From positions 3,577 through 67,576 of the forward strand of contig CAZILH010000001.1 of NCBI GenBank assembly GCA_964540095.1: DNA of 64,000 bases, read 5' to 3'. Source of the DNA: CALMZN01 sp964540095. GTDB lineage: Bacteria > Patescibacteriota > Patescibacteriia > UBA1558 > GWA2-36-10. The notes below the pieces were generated by a model. That model saw only the letters and a program-made list of their open reading frames with translations, was not told the DNA's origin and did not search any database. Position numbers and translations under genes: made by a program. How positions within the stretch are numbered: position 1 is the first letter of the stretch; each line of letters opens with the position of its first letter. Positions 38,685 to 47,860 of this stretch are shown in pieces.

Positions 38685-39987
38685 AAAAATAATAAAAAAA
38701 TTAATCGGAAAAAAAATATTATCACGCTATCATTATTTTTTGGCGCGAACCGCTTCTTTTGTCTATGGATCGCCCAGTGAAAAAATGATTGTCATTGGCG
38801 TGACCGGCACCAACGGCAAAACCACTACCGTCAACATTATTTCCCAATACCTAGATTGCCTGCAAAAGAAAAATGGCCTAGCTTCAACCGTGAATTTCAA
38901 GGTTAACGACAAAAAGTGGCTCAACAAAAAAAAGATGACCATGCTTGGTCGTTTTCAAACTCAAAGATTACTTAGGCAGATGTTAAAAGCTGGTTGCGAA
39001 TATGCCATTATTGAAACATCTTCGCAGGGTATTGAACAACACCGTCAGATTGGTATCAATTACGACGTGTTGCTTTTTACTAATTTAAGTCCGGAGCACA
39101 TTGAGGCGCACGGTAGCTTTGAAAACTATCGGGCAGCCAAAGAAAAACTTTTTGCAGAGTTTGGTTCCTTGCCAAAGAAAAATATCAATGGCCAGGAAAT
39201 AAAAAAAATTATAATTAGCAACATTGATGATCCAGAAACAGCGCGCTTGAAAAAACACCAGGTTGATAAATTTTTAACTTACGGATTTGAAAATAGCAGC
39301 GACTACCAAGGGACGGATTTGCAGGCCGGAGAGGGGAGAGTTTCATTCAAGTTAAGTGGCCAAGAAATTAGCGCTAAATATTTAGGCAAGTTCAATGCTT
39401 ATAATATTTTGGCCGCCCTGGCTTGTTTGGATGCTTTGGGGCTAGACACTAAGCAGGCAATTTCTTGCGGTTTGCGCAACATACCCGGTCGCCAAGAATG
39501 GATTAAATTGGGGCAAAACTTTAAAATAATGGTTGATTATGCCCCAGAGCCAGAGAGCTTGACACAGCTTTATGAGGCCATAAAAGAAGTAAACAGAAAT
39601 AAGCTCATTCATGTTTTGGGCTCTTGTGGCGGTGGTCGTGATCAAGCCAGGCGCCCGATTTTGGGTAAAATGGCCGGCAAAATGGCTGATTTGGTGATAG
39701 TAACCAACGAAGACCCCTATGACGACGATCCACAAATGATCATTGATAATGTGGCGCAAGGAGCATTGGAGGCCGGAAAAGAACTTGATAAAACCCTATT
39801 AAAATACCTTGATCGCCGAAAAGCCATCAAAAAAGCACTGTCTGAGGCCAAAGAGAATGATTTTGTTTTGATAACTGGTAAGGGCGCCGAACAATTTATT
39901 TGTGTGGCCAACGAAAAAAAGATACCCTGGGACGATAGAATGGTTGTCAAAGAAGAGTTACAAAATCTTAATTTATCAACAAAATAG
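38671..39987 (+). CDS. Mur ligase (MurE-like) lacking the N-terminal domain
   Basis: ATP-dependent amide ligase of peptidoglycan or related synthesis. The 438-residue product shows the ATP loop GVTGTNGKTTTVN only about 44 residues from the start, where MurE has roughly 100 residues of UDP-binding domain before it. ETSSQGIEQHR, TNLSPEHIEAHGSFENY, FNAYNILAALACLDALGL, the IPGRQEWI stretch and MVDYAPEPESL match MurE domains 2 and 3. The loss of domain 1 suggests a substrate other than UDP-MurNAc-dipeptide, or use of a partner. Alternative start at 38677. Confidence 0.85.
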   Translation: MGMIKKIIKKLIGKKILSRYHYFLARTASFVYGSPSEKMIVIGVTGTNGKTTTVNIISQYLDCLQKKNGLASTVNFKVNDKKWLNKKKMTMLGRFQTQRLLRQMLKAGCEYAIIETSSQGIEQHRQIGINYDVLLFTNLSPEHIEAHGSFENYRAAKEKLFAEFGSLPKKNINGQEIKKIIISNIDDPETARLKKHQVDKFLTYGFENSSDYQGTDLQAGEGRVSFKLSGQEISAKYLGKFNAYNILAALACLDALGLDTKQAISCGLRNIPGRQEWIKLGQNFKIMVDYAPEPESLTQLYEAIKEVNRNKLIHVLGSCGGGRDQARRPILGKMAGKMADLVIVTNEDPYDDDPQMIIDNVAQGALEAGKELDKTLLKYLDRRKAIKKALSEAKENDFVLITGKGAEQFICVANEKKIPWDDRMVVKEELQNLNLSTK

Positions 39988-40034
39988 GGGTTTTTTAGTA
40001 AAATAAAGTTTTTTAAAGTAGGTGGCAATGCTTG

Positions 40035-40063
40035 CACCGCCAGGCGCAAGGCGCCTGGCGGTG
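40035..40063. other. Strong hairpin after the Mur ligase gene
   Basis: A 12-bp perfect stem CACCGCCAGGCG/CGCCTGGCGGTG, five-base loop. No T-run follows on either strand, so it is not an ordinary terminator. The gene-free stretch 39988-40400 also holds a DnaA box and the rpoB promoter. Confidence 0.6.
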
Positions 40064-40070
40064 TGGATAA
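40062..40070 (-). promoter_or_regulatory. Perfect DnaA box upstream of rpoB
   Basis: TGTGGATAA, the complement of consensus TTATCCACA. A one-mismatch copy lies at 40093-40101. Confidence 0.5.
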
Positions 40071-40220
40071 GGTGTGTGCAAAGAGTGGTTTTTGTGGATA
40101 TTTTAGCAAAAATTCATTAAAATTTGACAAACATAAAAAATTGTATATATAGTATTTTTGGCCAATATTGGCGATTTGTTTATAAAAAAAATATTTAAAG
40201 CAAAAAAATGGGTCAAATCC

Positions 40221-40249
40221 TTGACACGGACCCTAAATTTTGTTATCAT
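40221..40249 (+). promoter_or_regulatory. Promoter of rpoBC
   Basis: TTGACA (40221-40226), 17-nt spacer, TATCAT (40244-40249). A second TTGACA at 40124 with TATATA after 16 nt may be a weaker upstream promoter. Confidence 0.7.
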
Positions 40250-40269
40250 CCAGACATGAATTTTTTCGC

Positions 40270-40337
40270 GACTAATATAGATTAGTCAATTTGTAATCAA
40301 AGACTGACCCAAAATATATGGGTGAGCTTCTTTTTTT
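40270..40337 (+). promoter_or_regulatory. rpoB leader with attenuator-like hairpin
   Basis: GACTAAT-ATAG-ATTAGTC (40270-40287), then ACCCA-AAATATA-TGGGT (40307-40323) and seven T residues shortly after, all inside the roughly 150-nt leader between promoter and rpoB. The layout suggests transcription attenuation. Confidence 0.5.
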
Positions 40338-40400
40338 ATGCTACAAAATAAGCAATTTTGTGACGCTTAGCTAAATATTTATTACTAAATATAAAGGTTT

Positions 40401-43400
40401 ATGTCTCAAACCAAGCTTGCGACCTCTCGTAAATATTTCACACCCCTGCGCGAGGCAATTCCCTTGCCCGACTTAATAGAAATCCAAAAAAAATCGTATC
40501 ATTGGTTTTTTCAGGATGGCTTAAAAGAATTATTTGATGAGATTTCGCCCATTAAAGATTTTATTGGCCGAGATTTAGAATTATTCTTTTTAGAATATTA
40601 TTTGGATGAGCCAAAGTTTGACGAGGTGACTGCCAAAAGTAAAAACCTTACTTTTGAGGCGCCACTGAGAGTCAATGTCCGCTTATCAAACAAACGCACC
40701 AACGAAGTCAAGGAGCAGGAGATTTATCTGGGAGATTTTCCTCTGATGACTGATCGCGGTACTTTCATAGTCAATGGCGTGGAAAGAGTGGTGGTCTCAC
40801 AATTGATTCGCAGTGCTGGAGTTTTCTTTTCCTCAGAAGTACATCGTGGTCGTCGTTACTATGGCGCCAAAATTATTCCTAATCGTGGAGCTTGGTTGGA
40901 AATAGAAACTGATGCCAGCAATGTAATCTATGTAAAAATCGATCGCAAGCGCAAGGTGCCCGTCACTTCACTGCTTCGGGCCTTTGGTGTTTCTAGCGAC
41001 GAAGAGATATTAAAATTATTTTCTGATGTTGATACCCACCCTGAGGTGAAGTTTATCAAAGCAACTATTGCCAAAGATATTGCTCACAATGAAGCTGATG
41101 GTTTGCGGGAAGTATATCGTCGCATCAGACCAGGCGATCTAGCCACGGTTGATAATGCGCGTAGTTTGATCCGCTCTATATTTTTTAATTTTGATCGTTA
41201 TGATTTTGGGCGCGTGGGTCGCTACAAAATAAACGCGCGTTTTAGTTTGGATATTCCCAACAACAAAGAAACTAGAGTATTGCGCGTGGAGGATTTGGTT
41301 TTGGTCATTAAAGAAATTATTAGACTGAATCTTACTCAAGACGAAGCCGACGATATTGATCACTTGGGTAATAGACGCGTCAGAGCAGTTGGTGAGTTGG
41401 TGCAAAATAGATTCAGGATTGGTTTGGCTCGCATGGAGCGCATTGTCAAGGATCGCATGAGCACCCTGGATATCAATAATTTGACGCCTAGCCAATTGAT
41501 TAATGCGCGGCCGGTTATTGGTGTTATTAAGGAGTTTTTTATGAGCTCCCAACTTTCACAATTTATGGACCAAGTAAATCCTTTGGCCGAACTAGAACAC
41601 AAGCGCCGACTTTCTGCTATGGGACCAGGTGGTCTTTCTCGCGAAAGAGCGGGCTTTGAGGTTCGTGATGTGCACCGCACCCACTATGGTCGCATTTGTC
41701 CAATTGCTACACCAGAAGGACCAAACATTGGTTTGGTCGGACACCTAGCTTCTTATGCTAGGGTCAATGATTTTGGTTTTATTGAAACACCATTTAGAAA
41801 AGTTTTGCATGATATTGAAAATGATCCAAAAATCACTGAAGGCAAGATTGCCCGAGTAGACATCAAGGATCCCAATAGCAAAAAAGTTTTGATAAGCGCC
41901 AACGAAGTTATTAGTGCCAGTAAGGCCAAAGAACTAGCCAAGATAAAAGAAATAGAAGTGGTGCCCATTAAACCATTGGTCACCAAAGAGATTGTTTATT
42001 TGGACGCCTTTGAAGAAGAAAAATACAACACCTGCGCTTCAACTGCAGCTACCGACGAGCATGGTTATTTTGAAAATGGTTTTGCCGAAATTAGAATCAA
42101 AGGCAACCCAACCTTTGATACGGTTGATAAAATAGATTTGATGGATGTGGCACCGCACCAGATTATTAGTATTGCCACGGCCCTGATTCCTTTTTTGGAA
42201 AACGATGATGCTACTCGCGCTTTGATGGGTACCAATATGCAGCGCCAATCCGTTTCTTTGATCAAACCCGAAGCGCCAATTGTGGGCACTGGTGTTGAAG
42301 CTAAGGCCGCTATTGACTCAGGACAAGTAGTGGTCAGCAAAGAAGAGGGCGAAATTACCATGGTTGATGGACGCCGCATTGAAGTGACCAACAAAGATGG
42401 TGTGGCTACTATTTATCATTTGAATAAATTTGCTCGTTCCAACACCTCGACTAGCATGAACCAGCACCCTATAGTCAATAAAGCCGAGCATGTCAAAAAA
42501 GGTCAAGCCATTGCTGATGGTGCGGCCACTGACCAGGGTGAACTAGCCCTGGGCCGTAATGTTTTGGTGGCCTATATGACTTGGGATGGCGGAAACTACG
42601 AAGATGCTATTTTGATTTCTGAACGAGTAGTTAAAGAAGATTTTTATACCTCAATCAGCATCGAAGATTATTCTATTGATGTACGCGATACTAAGTTAGG
42701 ACCAGAGATGGTCACCAGAGACATCCCCAATGTCAGCGAAGAAAAATTAAAAGATCTAGATCGCGAAGGCGTGGTGCGCATCGGTGCCAACGTTTCTTCG
42801 GGGGATATTTTGGTTGGCAAGATCACGCCCAAAGGTGAGACCGAGCTTTCGGCTGAAGAAAAATTGTTGCGCGCTATTTTTGGCGAAAAAGCCAAAGATG
42901 TTCGCGACACTTCATTGTATATAAAACACGGTGAGCGCGGAAAAGTAATTGATATAAAAATATTTTCTAGGGACAAGGGTGATAAATTACCAGCTGGCGT
43001 GATTAAAACAATCCAGATTACCATTGCCCAACTTAGAAAGATTCAGGTTGGCGATAAAATGGCTGGTCGTCATGGTAATAAGGGAGTTATTTCTAGGGTG
43101 GTAGCTGATGCTGACATGCCTTTCTTGGCTGATGGTACTCCGGTAGATATTATTTTAAACCCACTTGGCGTTATTTCTCGTATGAACTTAGGTCAGTTAT
43201 TAGAAACCCACCTTGGTTTGGCAGCTAGAACCTTGGGTTACAAAGTGGCTAGTCCGTCTTTGAATAGTGTGCCTGAAGAAATAATTCGCACCGAGTTGAA
43301 GCGCGCTGGTTTGCCAGAAAGTGGTAAATTACAACTTTATGATGGTCGCAATGGCCGAGCCTTTGAACACAAGACAACCGTTGGCGTGGCCTATATGATG

Positions 43401-43838
43401 AAGTTGAATCACTTGGTAGAAGATAAGATTCACCAAAGATCAATTGGACCATACTCCTTAGTTACTCAGCAACCCTTGGGTGGCAAGGCTCAATTTGGCG
43501 GACAGCGTTTTGGTGAAATGGAAGTTTGGGCTCTGGAGGCCTATGGCGCTTCCAATACTTTGCAAGAAATGATCACCATCAAGTCCGATGATGTGCCTGG
43601 TCGCTCCAAGGCCTACGAATCAATCATTAAGGGTGAGCCCATAACTCGCTTGAATATACCAGAGTCATTCAATGTTTTGGTCAGGGAATTAAAGGGCCTG
43701 GGCTTGGAAGTCGAACTAATTGGTCAGCGAGAAAGAAAGATTGAGGAAGTGGATTATGAGACCAGAGAAATTTTGGATGAACAGGCCCCAATCATCATGG
43801 ATGCGCCAGCCAATGGTCCGCTTGAGAACGAAGAATAA
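40401..43838 (+). CDS. rpoB: DNA-directed RNA polymerase beta subunit
   Basis: The 1145-residue product begins near the family's RKYFTPLREAIPLPDLIEIQ region. It contains the rifampicin region around SSQLSQFMDQVNPLAELEHKRR with GPGGLSRERAGFEVRDVH, the GPNIGLVGHL motif, GRNVLVAYMTWDGGNYEDAI, KVGDKMAGRHGNKG and the C-terminal KAQFGGQRFGEMEVWALEAY signature. It lacks some lineage-specific insertions, as expected for a compact polymerase. The residues around the rifampicin pocket (QFMDQVNPL, HKRRLSA) look like the sensitive type. It is followed 21 bases later by rpoC; ribosomal genes rplJL do not precede it. Confidence 0.97.
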   Translation: MSQTKLATSRKYFTPLREAIPLPDLIEIQKKSYHWFFQDGLKELFDEISPIKDFIGRDLELFFLEYYLDEPKFDEVTAKSKNLTFEAPLRVNVRLSNKRTNEVKEQEIYLGDFPLMTDRGTFIVNGVERVVVSQLIRSAGVFFSSEVHRGRRYYGAKIIPNRGAWLEIETDASNVIYVKIDRKRKVPVTSLLRAFGVSSDEEILKLFSDVDTHPEVKFIKATIAKDIAHNEADGLREVYRRIRPGDLATVDNARSLIRSIFFNFDRYDFGRVGRYKINARFSLDIPNNKETRVLRVEDLVLVIKEIIRLNLTQDEADDIDHLGNRRVRAVGELVQNRFRIGLARMERIVKDRMSTLDINNLTPSQLINARPVIGVIKEFFMSSQLSQFMDQVNPLAELEHKRRLSAMGPGGLSRERAGFEVRDVHRTHYGRICPIATPEGPNIGLVGHLASYARVNDFGFIETPFRKVLHDIENDPKITEGKIARVDIKDPNSKKVLISANEVISASKAKELAKIKEIEVVPIKPLVTKEIVYLDAFEEEKYNTCASTAATDEHGYFENGFAEIRIKGNPTFDTVDKIDLMDVAPHQIISIATALIPFLENDDATRALMGTNMQRQSVSLIKPEAPIVGTGVEAKAAIDSGQVVVSKEEGEITMVDGRRIEVTNKDGVATIYHLNKFARSNTSTSMNQHPIVNKAEHVKKGQAIADGAATDQGELALGRNVLVAYMTWDGGNYEDAILISERVVKEDFYTSISIEDYSIDVRDTKLGPEMVTRDIPNVSEEKLKDLDREGVVRIGANVSSGDILVGKITPKGETELSAEEKLLRAIFGEKAKDVRDTSLYIKHGERGKVIDIKIFSRDKGDKLPAGVIKTIQITIAQLRKIQVGDKMAGRHGNKGVISRVVADADMPFLADGTPVDIILNPLGVISRMNLGQLLETHLGLAARTLGYKVASPSLNSVPEEIIRTELKRAGLPESGKLQLYDGRNGRAFEHKTTVGVAYMMKLNHLVEDKIHQRSIGPYSLVTQQPLGGKAQFGGQRFGEMEVWALEAYGASNTLQEMITIKSDDVPGRSKAYESIIKGEPITRLNIPESFNVLVRELKGLGLEVELIGQRERKIEEVDYETREILDEQAPIIMDAPANGPLENEE

Positions 43839-43859
43839 ATAAATTAGCCAATAAAATAT

Positions 43860-46800
43860 ATGCCAACTCCATCGTCAACCAAAACAACCTTTGTCGGTAA
43901 TGACAAAAACACGGTTTTGGAATTTGATGCCATAAAATTACGCCTGGCCTCACCAGAAGATATTCATGGCTGGTCACACGGCGAGGTCTTGAAGCCAGAG
44001 ACGCTGAATTATCGCACTCAAAAGCCAGAAAAAGATGGTTTGTTTTGCGAAAAAATATTTGGACCAACCAAGGATTGGGAGTGTTATTGCGGCAAATATA
44101 AACGCATCAGATACAAAGGCATTGTTTGCGACAAATGCGGAGTCGAAGTCACTAGGGCTGTAGTCCGTCGTGAGCGCATGGGCCACATTGATTTGGCTGC
44201 TCCGGTGTCTCACATTTGGTTTTTACGAGGCATTCCCTCAAAGATCGGTTTGGTGCTTGACCTAAGCATCCAGTCATTAGAAAAAATAATTTATTTTGCT
44301 TCTTTTATTGTGATCAAAATTGACGAGCCAGCTCGTCAGGAGACCCTAGAGCAAATAAAAACTGAGTTAAAAAGCAAGCGTAAGCAAATTGATAACGAGT
44401 TCAATCAACGTTCCCAGGAAATAAATAAAAGCAAAGTAAAAATGTTGGCTAATGGTGAGGCCAAAGAAAAAGTAGACAGAAAAACCGAACAAGAGTTGTT
44501 GGCGCTAAACGTTGCCAAAATTGATAAAGTTAAAACCCTAGAAGAGGCCGCTGAAACCGCCATTAAAGAGCTTAAGGATTTGCACGAGCTACAAATTGTT
44601 TCTGAAAACAAATATCAGGAACTTTCTTTGCGCTATGGCCATGTTTTTGAGGCCGGTATTGGTGCTGAAGCAATCTTTGATTTACTCAAAAAAATTAGCT
44701 TGCCAAAATTGTTAAACGATTTAGAGGAAGAAATCAAAACAGCTCTACCATCCAAGACCAAAAAACTTATTAGACGCTCGCGCTTGATTAAGAGTTTGGT
44801 TATAAATAAAATCAGACCAGAATGGATGATAATGTCGGCCATACCAGTCATACCTCCGGATTTGCGTCCCATGGTTCAGCTAGATGGTGGACGCTTTGCT
44901 TCCTCTGATCTCAATGATTTGTATCGTCGAGTGATCAATCGCAACAACCGCTTGAAGAGATTGAAGGAGTTGAATGCCCCAGAAGTTATACAGCGCAATG
45001 AAAAAAGAATGTTGCAAGAGGCCGTTGATGCCTTGATAGATAATAATGCCAGACACGGCAAAACAGTGACGGCCTCCACTGGGCAAAAACGCATGCTCAA
45101 GAGTATTGCTGATATGCTGAAAGGTAAGCAAGGTCGTTTTCGTCAGAACCTGCTTGGCAAAAGGGTCGACTACTCTGGTCGCTCGGTAATTGTTGTTGGT
45201 CCGCACTTAAAATTACATCAATGTGGTTTGCCAAAAATAATGGCCCTAGAACTATTCAGACCATTTGTAATTTCTAAATTGATCAAAGCCGAACTAGTGC
45301 ACAATGTGCGTAGTGCTAATAAATATATTGAGGCCGGTCATCCTGAGGTTTGGGCCATATTGGAAGACATTATTAAGGACGCTCATGTTTTACTTAACCG
45401 TGCTCCAACTTTACATCGTTTGGGTATTCAAGCCTTTCGGCCAATATTGATTGAGGGTAAAGCCATACAACTACACCCACTTGTTTGCACGGCTTTCAAT
45501 GCCGACTTTGATGGCGATCAAATGGCCGTACACGTGCCCTTGACCGAAGAAGCTAAGTTTGAGGCCTCAAGCTTGATGTTGTCATCCAACAACCTATTAA
45601 AACCAGCTACTGGAGAACCAGTGACCATGCCAACGCAAGATATGGTATGGGGTGGCTACTACATGACCTACATCCGCAAAGACGCCAAAGTAGTTAAAGT
45701 ATTTACCGATGAAGATGAGGCCGAGAAGGTGTTTACTATGGGCCTGATAAAATTACAAGATCTAATTAAAGTCAGAGTCGGGAAAGTAAATAATCAAATT
45801 TTAGAAACCTCAATTGGTCGTATTTTATTTAATAAGATTTTACCAAAAGAAATTTCTTTTGTGAACAACGCCGTGGACAAAAAAGCCATGAAGAATATTG
45901 TGGCTGAAGCTTTCCGTATTTTGCCACACGACAGGACAGTTCGTTTGTTAGACGACATCAAAGATTTGGCCTTCCGTTATATCACTGATTCGGGTATGTC
46001 TTGGGGCATGGATGACATACCGCGAGTGGAGGCCAAGGCCGCTTTGATCAAGGAAGCAGAAAAACAAGTAGAAGAAATAAAGGAACAATATAATAATGGT
46101 TTATTGACCAACCATGAGCGTTACATAAAAGTAATTGAGGTTTGGAATGAGATTAAAAATCGTATTAGTGAACAGTGCAAACTAGTGTTCAACCAAGAAA
46201 ACTCCATTGCTTCAATTATCAACTCCGGCGCTCGTGGTACTTGGTCACAGATGTTACAGATCATGGGTTTGAAAGGCACGGTTATCAATCCAGCTGGTGA
46301 GGTTATTGAATTGCCCATCAAAGCCAGCTTTCGTGAGGGCTTGGACGTTTTGGAGTATTTTATTTCTACTCATGGCACCAGAAAAGGATTGTCTGATACG
46401 GCCTTGCGTACAGCCAGCGCCGGTTATTTGACTAGACGCTTGGTTGACGTTTCTCAAGATGTGGTAGTTTTGGAGGAAGATTGTGGAGACAAAGAGGGCC
46501 TACTCATTGACAAGGAGGAGAGCGCCAATTTTAATGAGCCCTTGCATGAACGCATCATTGGCCGCGTTTTGATAAATGACATCAAGGATCCAAACAGTAA
46601 AAAAGTTTTAATTAAAAAAGGAGTACTAGTCACCAAAGAATTAGCCGACCACGTTGCCAAAGTTGATTTGGAGTCCATCCGCATTCGTTCTGTTTTGACC
46701 TGTAAGGCCATACGCGGCGTGTGTCAAAAGTGCTATGGTTATGATTTGGGCTATAATCGTTTGGTGGAAAAGGGTACGGCCGTTGGTATAGTGGCCGCCC

Positions 46801-47753
46801 AAAGTATTGGTGAGCCCGGTACTCAATTGACCATGCGCACCTTCCACACGGGTGGTGTGTCCGAGGGTGATATTACCCAAGGTCTACCCAGAGTTGAAGA
46901 GTTGTTTGAAGCACGCCTACCAAAGAAGCCAGCCATCATTGCTCCGGTCAATGGCGTGGTCTTGATTACGGAAACAAACAAATTGATTAGCAAGGATAAC
47001 CAGGTCATCAAAATAGAGCCACAGGGAGCGCGTATTGCTAAATATGATTTAGACAAATCCACCGAGCTCAAAGTCAAAGACGGCGAAGAGGTGGCCAAAG
47101 AACAATTGTTGATCATCAACGAAGAACAAGAGATAAGAGCCACCTTTGCTGGTATTGCTAAGTTGACCGACGATCAATTACAAATTATAAGTCACAAAAA
47201 CGAAGTGATTGACGTTATTATACCAGCCGGCTACAAACTTTATGTAAAAAATAAAGACATAGTGGTTGAGGGTCAATCCATGACCGAGGGTAGTGTTGAT
47301 TTACACGAACTGTATCAGATCAAAGGACAGCTAGCCGTGCAGAAATATATTATCAAAGAGATTAAGAGCATTTATTCTTTGCAGGGACAAAATTTGAACG
47401 ACAAGCACGTAGAGCTCATTGTCAAACAAATGTTTTCCAGAATTTTTATCAAGGACATTGGTGATACCGATTTATTGCCAGGGGAAATTATTACTAGCAC
47501 TCAGTTTAGTGAGGCCAATCGCAAGACCAAGGGCCAAGAGGCCAAGGGAGAAGTCCTATTGATGGGCATTACTAAGGCAGCCCTAACCTCAGACTCATTC
47601 TTGTCAGCGGCCTCGTTCCAAGAAACAGCTAGAGTTTTAATCGACGCTGCTATTTCTGGTCGCATCGATCATCTCAAAGGATTGAAAGAGAATGTGATTA
47701 TTGGTCGCAAAATACCAGCTGGTACAGGATTCATAGACAAAACAACCAAATAA
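43860..47753 (+). CDS. rpoC: DNA-directed RNA polymerase beta' subunit
   Basis: The 1297-residue product has the N-terminal zinc site CYCGKYKRIRYKGIVCDKCG, the NADFDGDQM catalytic magnesium motif near 545, GKRVDYSGRSVIVVGP, the bridge-helix and trigger-loop region (SGARGTWSQMLQIMGLKG, LREGLDVLEYFISTHG-like), and a second zinc site (CGD...CKAIRGVCQKC). The C-terminal GLPRVEELFEARLPK leads into the SBHM-type region. It forms the active-centre half of RNA polymerase with rpoB. Confidence 0.97.
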   Translation: MPTPSSTKTTFVGNDKNTVLEFDAIKLRLASPEDIHGWSHGEVLKPETLNYRTQKPEKDGLFCEKIFGPTKDWECYCGKYKRIRYKGIVCDKCGVEVTRAVVRRERMGHIDLAAPVSHIWFLRGIPSKIGLVLDLSIQSLEKIIYFASFIVIKIDEPARQETLEQIKTELKSKRKQIDNEFNQRSQEINKSKVKMLANGEAKEKVDRKTEQELLALNVAKIDKVKTLEEAAETAIKELKDLHELQIVSENKYQELSLRYGHVFEAGIGAEAIFDLLKKISLPKLLNDLEEEIKTALPSKTKKLIRRSRLIKSLVINKIRPEWMIMSAIPVIPPDLRPMVQLDGGRFASSDLNDLYRRVINRNNRLKRLKELNAPEVIQRNEKRMLQEAVDALIDNNARHGKTVTASTGQKRMLKSIADMLKGKQGRFRQNLLGKRVDYSGRSVIVVGPHLKLHQCGLPKIMALELFRPFVISKLIKAELVHNVRSANKYIEAGHPEVWAILEDIIKDAHVLLNRAPTLHRLGIQAFRPILIEGKAIQLHPLVCTAFNADFDGDQMAVHVPLTEEAKFEASSLMLSSNNLLKPATGEPVTMPTQDMVWGGYYMTYIRKDAKVVKVFTDEDEAEKVFTMGLIKLQDLIKVRVGKVNNQILETSIGRILFNKILPKEISFVNNAVDKKAMKNIVAEAFRILPHDRTVRLLDDIKDLAFRYITDSGMSWGMDDIPRVEAKAALIKEAEKQVEEIKEQYNNGLLTNHERYIKVIEVWNEIKNRISEQCKLVFNQENSIASIINSGARGTWSQMLQIMGLKGTVINPAGEVIELPIKASFREGLDVLEYFISTHGTRKGLSDTALRTASAGYLTRRLVDVSQDVVVLEEDCGDKEGLLIDKEESANFNEPLHERIIGRVLINDIKDPNSKKVLIKKGVLVTKELADHVAKVDLESIRIRSVLTCKAIRGVCQKCYGYDLGYNRLVEKGTAVGIVAAQSIGEPGTQLTMRTFHTGGVSEGDITQGLPRVEELFEARLPKKPAIIAPVNGVVLITETNKLISKDNQVIKIEPQGARIAKYDLDKSTELKVKDGEEVAKEQLLIINEEQEIRATFAGIAKLTDDQLQIISHKNEVIDVIIPAGYKLYVKNKDIVVEGQSMTEGSVDLHELYQIKGQLAVQKYIIKEIKSIYSLQGQNLNDKHVELIVKQMFSRIFIKDIGDTDLLPGEIITSTQFSEANRKTKGQEAKGEVLLMGITKAALTSDSFLSAASFQETARVLIDAAISGRIDHLKGLKENVIIGRKIPAGTGFIDKTTK

Positions 47754-47756
47754 AAA

Positions 47757-47785
47757 AAGCCCCCAATATTGGGGGCTTTTTTGGT
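47757..47785 (+). terminator. Terminator of rpoBC
   Basis: GCCCCC-AATATT-GGGGGC flanked by A7 and T6. Confidence 0.85.
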
Positions 47786-47860
47786 AGGACGGGATTTTAT
47801 TTTTATACTAGATTGTGATAAAATATACCGATAAGATAGCTGTATAATAAGCTTTTTATT

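Noticed and set aside
40035..40063. Terminator of the Mur ligase operon
   Set aside because: Very stable hairpin but no T-run on either strand.
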